From Astropecten irregularis (Eukaryota; Echinodermata; Asteroidea; Paxillosida; Astropectinidae), in the NCBI GenBank assembly GCA_963971285.1, contig OZ020255.1:5022001-5086000 (forward strand): a stretch of DNA of 64,000 nt. Direction: 5' to 3'. A model generated the notes under the pieces. That model was not told the DNA's origin. It saw only the letters and a list, made by a program, of their open reading frames with translations, and did not search any database. Position 1 is the stretch's first letter. Every line of letters starts with the position of its first letter. The translations under genes and the position numbers were made by a program. Positions 1-12,400 of the stretch are shown here, in pieces.

Positions 1-285
1 TTCTGGCCTCACCACGATGGCCTCAAAAGATGTTTCCCATTAATTGGGCAGCTACATTCCCCTCTCCATTTGAAATTTCGATTTATAATTAAATTTACTG
101 TACCCGTGTTCACTCAATTGACTTCAGAGCCCACTACAAAAGTTGGTGGTGCATCCCCGGGATCCCCTCGCATCAACTAAGTTGAAGCAGGCTACACAGC
201 TATAATGTCCCACTACATTAAACTAGTTCTTTTAACTGTTCAACAACCGAAAACGAAGTTCCTTTTTTGGCAGTAGTATACTTAC

Positions 286-447
286 CAACTTCTAAGCAGC
301 CGGTAGCCTTTACTCTATATTTTCGGACTGCCGTTGGACTATTGAGGATGTGGACATTAAGTTGCTTGGCATATCGTGGACCTTTTGGAAGTACGACCGG
401 AGTCCCGGCAGGACCCTTAAAGAATGGCCTTTTTTGGGCAGTACGTT
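286..447 (-). CDS. Candidate exon 33: C-terminal beta-sandwich-like segment
   Basis: A phase-1 exon from CACTTGAG to GTAAGT would encode FFKGPAGTPVVLPKGPRYAK and later RKYRVKATGCLEV. The ending resembles the last strand and closing cysteine of discoidin-like domains. A possibly related reading frame at 448-590 (LRLTFSPRSKIESITVFDSD) is in a different frame and lacks an acceptor, so a frameshift or a missed exon is possible. Confidence 0.42.
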
Positions 448-3400
448 CTCAAGTGGGCTATTTTGTGTAGATTTCAACTGAATCCAAATAGCAAGAGTAT
501 CGGAACTGCCATCAGAATCGAACACTGTTATTGATTCTATTTTACTCCGAGGGCTGAACGTCAGTCTCAATTTTGGTGCGTTGTACGGATCGTTTCCAGA
601 AAATCACAGAAAATCAGCATCAGCTGCGTATTCAAGGAGGAAATCGGGCGCGTACGTCCCCATTTTAAATGTTCACTTAATTGACTTCAAACTGAACCAC
701 TTAAAAAAGGTAAAATAACGAAATTGGTTTCTTGCCTGTTGTTGAAGCTGTACCACTACTAGTAGTTCCTTTCACTGGCTTTGTTGGCTGTGGAGTACCG
801 CTAAATACGGTTGTCGTGATATCATTTCCAGTTGTTGAAGGTATAGTTGTAGTAGAGACTGTAAACACTGCAGTTGTTGAAGCTCTTGTTGTAGTGTCGT
901 ACGCTTCTGTTTTTGAGGTTGTCGTTGTAGATTGTTCGGTAATCGTCTTTTCTGAAGTACCTTCTACGGCTGTAGTAGTAACCGTTTCAGTAACTGTCGG
1001 ATTCGTTTTGCTTGATGGCACAGTTGTTGTTACAACAGTTGTCACAATAGTTGCCGGAGATTCGGTTGTAGACGGTTTTGTTGGACTACGACTCGTTGTT
1101 ATCTCCTTAGTAACTGTTGCCTCTGGAGTATTGCTGATCTCAGTTGTAGTGGTCACTTCTTCAGTTGAGGAAGGCGCCTCTGTTGTTGCTTTGGTTACGG
1201 AGGATTGTGTACCGGTTGCAGTTGGAGTGCTTCGTAATGTTGCGGTAGTAAAACAGTCAATCTTGGTTGTTGTGGATGGCTCGGTGGTGGATGGAACAGC
1301 TGTAGTGACGACTGTCGTTGAACGCTCAGTTGTTGATGGTCCTGTTGTACTTCGGGCGGTAGTTGTCTTCGAGGTTGTAGTTGATTCTGGAGTAGTGGAG
1401 GTTACCACGGTAGTGCTAGTAACTTCCTCTGTGGTCGATGGTGCTTGGGTTGTAGTCTTGCCTGTGGTCTCTGTGGTTGGAGCTTGGTTTGATTATAAAT
1501 AAAGAGAAATGTGGTAAGTAAGGTTTGAAGTTTTGCATGGTGGAGACACTAGAGAGAGTAAGGCTTGCGATAACACCATGTATCATAAATCTCTTTTAAA
1601 AAGACGTGTGGTCCTGAAAGGACCGATGAGAGTGTGGTAAGCATAGAAGCATAGAAATGTGGTAAGCATAGTTTTCTTACGGTACCTATAGCTTGTGTAT
1701 ATTAACTAGGGCGAGAAAAAGTAGATGATTATGCGTAATATCTGAAGGTAACTGTGCAATATCAAAAAAATGCGACTTCAACATCACACTTAACTGCACT
1801 GAGAGAATATCATACACATACACCTGAGCCCTTGACAAGTGGTCTTTAGGCAGCTTCAGAGTCGAAGTTGTGATTTGCTTGATGGTTCAAAGCAAAGAGA
1901 CCGGATATTTCGATCACACAAACAAAGGTATGGAAGAATTGTTATAATGCTTGTATTGCAGTGTTTTCCAAGCTGTGACATGGGCGGTGCGCACATGTAC
2001 GAGAAGTTAAGGCAGTTTCCTAAAATTGCAAATCAAATAAGATTGAGTGCTGGTCCGTGCTCAAGAACGGAATTTTGAGTTCCGCCTACATTGTACTGAA
2101 ATATGTGTATAACTATTGTTACAGGATACAGCCACACATCATGTATACCTAAAGATGTGGTTTTCGTGTTGTATAATTATGTTTTCGATGAAATGTAATA
2201 TAACTGTAAAGATACCGCATTTGCTTTGATTTAAAGGTATAATACATGATTGGTAGAGGTCAGAGAACAGTGTTCTCACCTGATCCAATATATTTATACA
2301 AAAAAACACCTGTGAAAATGTGTGCTCCTCGGACATCTGAGTCAGGAGAACATAGCGAAAAAACCTAAATTTTCCTTAAAAAAAAAATGGTTTTGATCTT
2401 GCCCCAAAATCAAAACTGTTTTCTGTCTCTGTTTTACTTATTTCTGGATAAGAAATTCCATTTCAGGTGAAAAATATTTTAACGGTGTGTTTCTACTAGC
2501 TCTACCTTCATACCCCGAAAGTATTACTTAAATCTGTGGACATTGCTATTTAGTATGTTACCAATTCTGTAATATACCTTTAAGATGACGTTTAAGGAAT
2601 GTTTACAGAACTGGTTTTTGCGACAAAACCGTTGCTGACAGTGAAAGCACATTTTGTAATCCATCATATACCTTAACTGTCAAACCTGCAAAAGGTTGAG
2701 GTCAATCAGCCATCTGGGTCACGAGAAAATAGTGAAAACCCGTTTACACATTTCAACGAATGAATAAAACGCTTCGAAGCGATTTATTTCAATCGGAAAA
2801 TAGTTTCATTTATTTCTCAACGAATATGGCATTTCAGACCAAAACATTTTATGGGATTTTGTCTCCTATCATCACAAAACCTGCTCACTATTAAAGCGAG
2901 CACAAGTCATGAATCCAGTATCCATTGTTTGTGACCATGGGCCAATTTAATAGAGCTGCTTAGCACAAAAATTCGCAAAGCATGACATTTCTGTCTTAGT
3001 AAAAACAGGATTAACAACCAAATTTCCGTGTGTTGTGTATCACTTGCAATTGTTCTTTGGTTGTTGTTCGCTGACCATGGATATCAAATGGAATTTTCAA
3101 TGAACTTCAGTTAATTTGATCATTGAGTGAAATAATCCACTCTTGGACAAATAAAACAATAACGTTAATATGCAATTTGAGGTGAACACTATTGCAATAT
3201 GCAGGATTCGTTTTTTTTGTCTCGGTTGACGCACCTCGTGACAAAGATCCTGATTTATTGGTTAAAAAACCCAATGCCATACCTTGTCAAAAACCTATCA
3301 CGCTGGTTCCCCTTTATGTTGGATCAAGATGATTAAGCAACGCAGGAAATGTTTACAGGTGTTCATAGAAACTAAGTCAATGATGTAGAGACTTAACAGG

Positions 3401-6400
3401 CGACGAACTACGGGCTTAATATCAAATTCTGATTCAACGCAGTGGGCTCCGTTTAACTGTAACGGTTTCGTGGTGGTCAGAATGAATTTGTTAACTTGTA
3501 GTCGACTTTGACATTGCTTACCTGTTGGGCAATGTTTGACGCACTCCGTACCGTCCCAAAAAGAATTGTAAGGACACTCGCAGCAGATTGTAATTCCAGT
3601 CGCATCATCTTGGTACGAATTGGGTTTGTGGCATTGCGTCTCATCACATACACGAAATCGGCACCAACAGACAGTTGCAGTTTCTTTGAATGGACAAGCT
3701 AATTTGTGAATAAACAAAGAGTCATTGTGAAGAGAAGGTAAAGGGCAATAGATTAAGAGTAGAAGATGTGATCAATTTCAAAGTTTATTCGCCAATTGAT
3801 AAAGATATTCCTGAGAGATACAAAGTGGATGCGACAGATTCTGCAATGCGCAACATTCGTTTTAAAGGTATACCCGGTAACACATGATTGTTAAAGGTCA
3901 CATATGAGCACTCACACTATGTCTTATCTAGCATGTACGTGTATGTATATATAATAAACACACCTGTGAAAATTTGAGCCCAATCGGACATCTGAGTCAC
4001 AAGAAAAAAAAGCGAAAACCCGCCTCAATTTTTTTTCTAATGAAACATAAAAAATGGTTTTGATCCTACCCCGAGATACAACTTTTCGGTCGTTGTTTTA
4101 CTAATTTGGGGACAAATATAATGCATTTTAGGCGTAAATATTTTACCAGTATGTTTCTACCAGCACCGTCTTCATACCCTAAAAGGTAAATCTGTGAACA
4201 TTTCTGTTTTGGTATTTTACCAATAATGTACTGTACCTTCAAAGGTCGTAAACGAAAATAATTTACAAATCAATCAAGGTTCAAAATACATGTAACATCA
4301 AATGAAGGCGGATATTGTAATGTAATAGGAACGAGTCTGTCTGAGTGCGGATAGCCATAATCAGTGACTGAGATATAAATGAGAATTCGGTGAGGAAATA
4401 ATTCAGGCATCAAGCAAGGCTTGCCTTGTACCCAATGGTCACCAAAATCTGCATCAAAACGAATCACAATAAGTAAGCAAGATGCAGACAGGCATGAGAA
4501 TAATAAGGTCCGTAATTCACAGCCTCTCTTAGAGACACATTCCCCCGTATGTGAACTAACTTTTAATCGCTCCTTTGTAAATGTCAAGATTTACCATATA
4601 TATAATCTGTGTGGTAATACAATGAAAACAATTCTGTAACATATTTACGTCTTATAGTTGATTGTCTTGCCTCTAGTTTGCCAGGCTTCCATTGATTTAT
4701 GTTTGTGTCTTTAGTCTTCGGAATTCAAACAGGGGCATTCATGTGCAATGAAAGAAGTCTGTTTACCAGATATTTATTTAGATTTAATGTGCAAAAGGTT
4801 AATTCTCTCCTTTTAGATTTACCAAATCACTGCGCTTCGTCAATCATTGTGCCATTTCAACTTTCAACTAGACAAAAAATATTCACACTATCATCAGTGA
4901 AATCAAATCGTAACAATCATATCTTTGATCAAGACGTTAGACTTCACCTGACCAGTTTTAGGGAGGTAGCTTCCCAGGATATTTCAAGATTCCTTTGAGT
5001 ACACACTCCCTCCCAACCTTGGCGAGTAACGCTTGTTGAGCATTTTATGTATGTCGCTGCGTTGTCAACAGGGGGCGGCATGCACACTGCTCAAAACGAA
5101 CGTTCGTTTTGTGCCAGGCGTGTGCCATGAATTTGCTTTAAAGGTATAATACATGATTGGTAATGGTCACAGAACAACACTCACACTTTGTGTGATCCAA
5201 TATTTCCATGAAATAATAAGCCTGTGAAAATCAATCGGATATCTGAGTCACCAGCAAAAAACCAACGCTGTTTTTTTCTTACCGTACAAACCACAAAGAA
5301 TGGTTTTGATCTTCCCCGAGATCAAAACTTTTTTCGATCGTTGTTTGACTAAGTACTGTATAAATATACCATTTTAGGTGGAAATATTATGTTAACGGTA
5401 TGTTTCTACCAGCACCATCTTCATACCCTGAAAGTTGAACGTAAATCTGTGAAGATTTCTGTTTGGGTATTTTACCAATCATGTACTGTACCTTTAACGT
5501 TATGAATACAAAGTACAAAAATGAACTTACATGGCGGAGGTGGAGGTGGTGTTCCTTTTGGTGAAATGAAATGAAATAAAATTAATGAAAAAAAAAATTA
5601 AATAAAATGCACCAGAATACACGTCTCCTCAATGTTTGTATCAAGACCAATGTAGTATTACATTTATTTGTATCAACGAAATCCTACGGAGGCTTAAAGG
5701 GTTCATGCAATGCTTTTTTCAGTCAGGTTATTTTATTTCCTTCGGGGAGAGAGTATACTGACAGATAATGAATGGCAAGTCTTATTTGGGTTTCAAACTA
5801 GTAATTTGGGGGTAATTAAACCAAGTAACCAAAACAGACATTTCATGCACATTATGTATGATTAGAAAGCGAAATATTATAGATAACATATTTTGGGATT
5901 TGAACCATTGGTGCCCATGTCGAATAAACGTTTTGAGCTATCTGGGTACAGTCATGGACTAGGGCCGTATACAACACTACAGTGGACATTACGGGCCTGT
6001 TTGTTTAACACACAGGATCACGGATTCTACTGATCCGGATCCCCTTTTAGCGTACCCTGAGTGGGACGTAGATCCCCAAATCTGGGATCCTGTGCGTCAA
6101 ACAAACAGGCCCGTAATTCAACTGTTAATGTTCGGAGACGGAAATGACCTAATAACTAATGATTGGTTTAGATATTTTCTTCAAATTTACCAAAAATATT
6201 TTTTGACAAATTGCAGATTGCCAAATCCCAGTTTATAATCATGACCCTGACTGTAAAATCATTAAACAATGGTTGTCACTGTATTTGTTTAAGTCTTACC
6301 TCTGGTTGTCGGTTTTATTGAAGTTGACTGTAGTGTGGTCCCTGTGATTAAGAAGTTGAAAAAAGTTTAAGTTAAACTCGCTCTTGAAAACAATATGTTC

Positions 6401-9400
6401 TAATATTTTGGCGTTTATAGGGTTATTTTGTGTGTGTTAAAAGGGTTCCATATTCATGTTCATGCATAGAGACAATTCCAATTGCGATGTGCTGTATATA
6501 AATTGGTTATAGTCATTGGCTTTTCCGAGCAAAGCGGAAAAAACCTTGCGTTTCCTCTTCTTGTCGTCAAGTTCATAGACTTTGTGCATAGTATTGTTTT
6601 GTTGAATCTCCTTCGGCCACTTATAATCACTCACTTTTAACCATACTTCGAGAAATCGTATATCGAAAATTGCAATGGCATCTCTAGGATTTCATCTATA
6701 TGTCTTTGCCTTAAAGGGAAACACGATTTTGTAATTCATTCATTGTACATTCATTCATTCACTGCCCTTGATTCGATTGGGTTTAAATATGCTGCACACA
6801 TCGAAACATGGTAAGATCGTTACCAAATGTCTTCCAATGCGTTAGGTCATGATGTATTTTATGACTTGTTCGGAAATGCCTTGTGTTCTAATTTAAACAG
6901 TCATGTTATTTCAATACTGTTGTTGCACACAAGCATTGTTTGTGAAACACCAATTTTTGTCAATGTATTTAATTGTATTAAGAGTCGTAGCTTACCTTCG
7001 GGTGGTGTAAAAGTTGTAGATTCAACTGTTGTTGACGGTGAAGTTGTCCCTGTAAATTAGAAGACGTAATTATATTTATACCGTGTTTCATTGAAAAATA
7101 TTATAAAGTTCGCACCGAAATTTATAACACATCGGGGCCCGATGACCAGGGATAATTATGGTAAAGCGCCATGATCTAGATGGAATGGCGCTATATTTCA
7201 AGCCATTTTATTCATCAGTGAAATTTCACCAATTTGCTTTTTAAATTTTTGCCCTAAAGATTTTTTTTTTTCAGAATTACATGTCATCTTCCTCATAGGT
7301 ATCTATGACTACCAGGAACCATTTCGAGCAAGAAAAATGCCAATCAACTTGTCTTGGAAGGATATTGGTGTAATTTCAGGCCATTTTGTTCATCAGTGAA
7401 ACTTAAGAAATTTACTTTGGTCCCCCAAAGCATTTTTTTTTCACTTTTTGCCCAAAACCGACTTTTTCAGAATTACATGTCATCTTCCTCATAGGTATCT
7501 ATGACTACCAGGAACCATTTCGAACAAGAAAATTGCCAATCAACTTGTCGTGGAAGGATTTTGGGGTAAGTTGAGACCATTTTATTCATCAGTGAAATTT
7601 CACAAATTTACTTTGGTCCCCCAAAGCATTTTTTTTTCACTTTTTGCCCAAAACCGACTTTTTCAGAATTACATGTCATCTTCCTCATAGGTATCTATGA
7701 CTACCAGGAACCATTTCGAACAAGAAAATTGCCAATCAACTTGTCGTGGAAGGATTTTGGGGTAAGTTGAGACCATTTTATTCATCAGTGAAATTTCACA
7801 AATTTACTTTGGTCCCCCAAAACCTGCTCACTATTAAAACGACCACAAGTCATGAATTCAGTATCCATTGTTTGTGACCGGTGGGCCAATTTCATAGAGG
7901 TGCTTAGCACAAAAATTCGCATGAAATTGGCCCTATATGTTACAGGGTTAATCTCCCCTGTGAACTTCAGTTAATTTGATCATTGTGTGAAATAATCCAC
8001 TCTTGGACAAATAAAGCAATAACGTAAACATGCAATTTGAGGTGAACACTATTGCAATAGGCAGGATTCGAATTTTGTCTCGGTTGACGCACCTCATGAC
8101 ACAAATTCTGATTTATTGGTTAAAAAACCCAATTCCATACCTTGTCAAAAACCCATCACGCTGGTTCCCCTTTTTGTTGGATCAAGATGATTAAAGGTAG
8201 TATCATACTTTGGTTTTTGTCAAAGAAATACAGATACATGATCCGGATCCCATTTTAGCGTACCCTGCATGGGACGTGGATCTTCAAATCTGGGATCCTG
8301 TGCGTCAAACAAACAGGCCCGTAATTCAACTGTTAATGTTCGGAGACGGAAATGACCTAATAAATAATGATTGGTCAATACAAGTAATAAACTGCTGCAA
8401 ACTGCTCATCAGCCAAAATGACCTGAAATATATCAAATGCTTAAAGTTAGGAGGGCCTGACGCGTTTCGATCCTAGCAGGATCTTTCTCAAAGCCTTTGA
8501 GAAAGATCCTGCTAGGATCGAAACGCGTCAGGCCCTCCTAACTTTAAGCAAATAATGATTGGTTTAGATATTTTCTTCAAATTTACCAAAAGCATTTTTG
8601 GCAAATTGCAGATTGCAAAATCCCAGTTTTTAATCATGACCCTGACTGTAATTAAACAAGAATGGTTGTCACTGTATTTGTTTAAGTCTTACCTCTGGTT
8701 GTCGGTTTTATTGAAGTTGACTGTAGAGTGGTCCCTGTGATTAAAAAGTTGAAATTAAACTCGCTCTTGAAAACAATATGTTCTAGATATATTGGCGTTT
8801 ATAGGGTTTTTTTTGTGTTAAAAGGGTTGCATATGCATGGTCATGCATAGAGATGATTCCAATTGCGATGTGCTGTATATAAACTGGTTATAGTCATTGG
8901 CTTTTCCGAGCGAAGCGGAAAAACACCTTGCGTTTCCTTTTCTTGTCGTCAAGTCCCATAGACTTTGTGCATAGTTTTGTTTTGTTGAATCTCCTTCGGC
9001 CACTTATAATTACTCGTTATTAACCATACTTGGTCCAAACAATGTCCTATTAAGTAGATTTGTCCCACTAATACACTTGATCATGACGTCACATGACGTC
9101 ATGATCATGACGTCACAATTGGTTGTTCACTCCAATACACCGATTGAATTAATTGAATTGAATTGAATGGTTTATTACTACATATTCATAAAAATACAAA
9201 TAGTAGAATTTGCGTGACTGCTCGCTAAATTTAGAAACAAATTATGTTTAAAACTATTTACACAATACAAGACTAAACCATCATTTAAAATTCCTATTTA
9301 GATACATGACAGCAATATTGTAAAAAGACAGCAGTGATAATAATTGGGTTTAAACATGCTGCACACATCGAAACATGGTAAGATCGTTACCAAATGTCTT

Positions 9401-12400
9401 AGAATGCGTTATGTCAGAACATATTTTATAACTTGAACGGAAAAGCCTTGTGTTCTAATTTAAACAGTCATGTTATTTCAATAACGTTGTTGCACACAAG
9501 CATTGTAGGTTTTCATTGCTTAAAAACCAATGCTTGCCAATGTGTTTAATTGTATTCAGAGTCGTAGCTTACCTTCGGGTGGTGTAAAAGTTGTAGATTC
9601 AACTGTTGTTGACGGTGAAGTGGTCCCTGTAAATTAGAAGACGTAATTATATTTATGCCGTGTTCCATTGAAAAATATTATAAAGTTCGCACCGAAATTT
9701 ATAACATTTTAGTACTGTCTTCAAAATTGGTTGTTCACATAAATCTATAACTTTATCAACCCATTTTGTAGATGAATTGAAAGGGTGTATTTCGCCGGGA
9801 TATTTTTTGTACGGTTAAACATTTCCTATCTTAAAGGGTACTCAAAAGATGTACTAAAATTTATGTTTTTCGTCATTGGTACGTACCGCTGGTTGTCGTC
9901 GACATAACTGTTGTAGTGGAGCAAAATTGTTCATCCGACCAGTCATCACAGTTAGTAACGCCGTCACACAGATCGTCCGGTTTTATGCATCGTGAGCAGT
10001 CCTTGCATGGAATAAGCCCATCCTTGCAGCCACAGCGGGATGTGGTTGTTTCTGTAACCGTTGTCGATGGTGTTGCTGCATTCATATACAGTAAGAAATT
10101 CACGTAAAGATCAAATGAACCCTCTTTTGAAGTTATGACACAGTTATTATGGGCAGGCTTTGTCCACACATATTCTCAGGAATGGATGATGTAATTTCAC
10201 AATTTTACAAAATGGCCGCTTTGCTTACAAAGTGTTTTTATGGGAAATTCGTCCCTGTTTAGGTGTTCTTTTTTTTTTTTTTTATCCACGTTATAAGTGT
10301 TTGGCAAAATAGGTAATGTGGGGTGATTTTGTCATTAAAGAGGCTTCGCAAGCGAACGGATACGGTTAGCGCGCCGGTTACGTCACTATGTGTGTACTTA
10401 TGGTGTCACGGGTTTTTTATGCTATACGGTATCCGTCTAGGCACGGATATCTTGCTCACTACTCGTAAGTAGAAAACACATACCGATTTTTAGTTTTTTC
10501 GTAATTCTCTGTTCTTTTTTTGTCATGCATGATTATATTAAAAAGAACGGATTTGCTGAAGACAAATATGCCTTTTTATGTACTTTAAAACTTAAGAATA
10601 AGACACAATTATCTCAAAGTCAGGTACAAAAGTGGTTCGTTATCGGAAATAGTTGCGAAACATCGGATCGGCTGTTTTCGTTTACGGATAGCTAAACGTA
10701 CGCGTATGCATATCCGTTCGCGTGCGAAACCTACTATACGTTTGGGGCAATGTGATTTTGCAAATATATTATACTCAATGAAGGACACGTGACGATCAGG
10801 GGCCAAATTCATAAAGCTGCTTAGCACAAAAAATTGCCTAGCACAAAAATGGCTAGTCCAATAAAACAAACCACCAGTGGAAATTCCATTTGATATTCAT
10901 GGTCAGCGAAATAACAATTGCAAGTGATACACAACACATGGAAATTTGGTTGTTTATCCTGTCTTTATTAAGTCAGATATGTCATGCTTAACGATTGTTT
11001 GTGCTTAGCTGCTCTATATGAAATTTACCGGCCCCTGCCTGAGCAAAGTAACTGTGTAACGGACCTAAAATAAATGGTCCAAGAAAGCTCAATTAACATG
11101 AGTATTCTGTGTTCTAAAGTACTTTCGTTATAAAACCCCAGTGCAACCATCACACGGTACTGCTGTAGGATTGATACTTACTTGATACGCAGGGATCCCC
11201 GATGCATTTTTTCCTACCCTCATCGCATGTGCTTCAAAAATGAATGTAGAAGAAAAAGAAATAGTCACATTTTTTTGAAATATCATGTTCAACTAGATGA
11301 TTGCCGTTGAACTCGAATGACAGGAATGTTCAGTCCCGTTGATTTTAGGTACTGCGTCTTTCATGTAGCTTAAGGGTACAATACAGGATTGGTGGCATAC
11401 CCCAATAAATGTTCACAGATTAATTTACATGGTATGAAGATGGTGTTGGTAGAAACATACCGTTAAAATATTTCCGGCTGAAATGGTGTTTTTATCCAGA
11501 AATTAGTAGTCAAACAAACCGAAAACCAAAAACAGTTTCGATCTAGTGGTAAGATCAAAGCGGTTATTTACTGTTTATAAGAGAAATTGAGTCGGTTTTT
11601 TTTTCTCATGACTCAGATGTCCGATTGAGCTTCGCAGGTTTATTGTTCCATGTACATGCTGGCTCAGACAAAGTAAGAGTGCTGTTCAGTGACTTTTACC
11701 AATCATATAATACCATTTGTTAATAAGACTTGAAGCTATGCATGGTGGAAGTACTAAAAGAAGGTAGGTTTGCGGTGACACCATGTAATCTCTTTAGTGA
11801 GAGTGTACAGTGAGAGTACAGTGTGCTCTTTTCGTGTGTCACTCTCCTGAGGACGAACAGAGCAAACTGTTCGGAACGTCGAGATAATACAACCGGTTCT
11901 TCTCAGAACACACACTCTTACAGAAGAGATTACTTGGTGTCATCGCAAACCTACCTTCTTTTACCATTTGTAAAGAAAAGAGGCGTACAATTGGCTTTCT
12001 GGCACTTACCAGTTCATACAGTTGTAAACAAATGCAGCATCAGGTGGATAAACCTCGTCACCGATTTTACAAGGGCAAGCTTTCTGTTTTATACAGGTAC
12101 CATTCCAGAGTTTCATTCCTTCTGGGCAGAAACACCCCTCTACGTAATCATTTCTGCAATATTTATCTACGTCTTCTTCTCCACATGTCGAATCGCATAC
12201 CCTTCCACAAGGGTGGTAAATCTGCCCATTAGAACACTGCATACCTTAAAGTGAATGAAATATAACGATACATGATTATCATCATTATTACGTTAACCGA
12301 GGGTGGGACCTTATGGAAACTTTCTCATAGGGTTGTGCACAAACTTCACTTACCAATTTCTAAACATCCTCCAAACCAATGAACTTGAAATTGACATATG

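Larger units (their letters stand above)
5980..9712. repeat. Segmental tandem duplication carrying the linker exon pair
   Basis: 6060-6660 matches about 8230-9020, and 6760-7130 matches about 9345-9710. Each copy carries one 42-nt and one 54-nt Thr/Ser/Pro exon. The intervening sequence includes later insertions. Confidence 0.85.

Noticed and set aside
732-1502. Long plus-strand open frame rich in Val
   Set aside because: It is the antisense shadow of the Thr/Ser/Pro mucin exon on the minus strand (ACN and GTN codons are complementary).
7190-7818. CRISPR-like array
   Set aside because: Three long 196-base direct units without short repeats and unique spacers; an ordinary tandem duplication in a eukaryotic intron.
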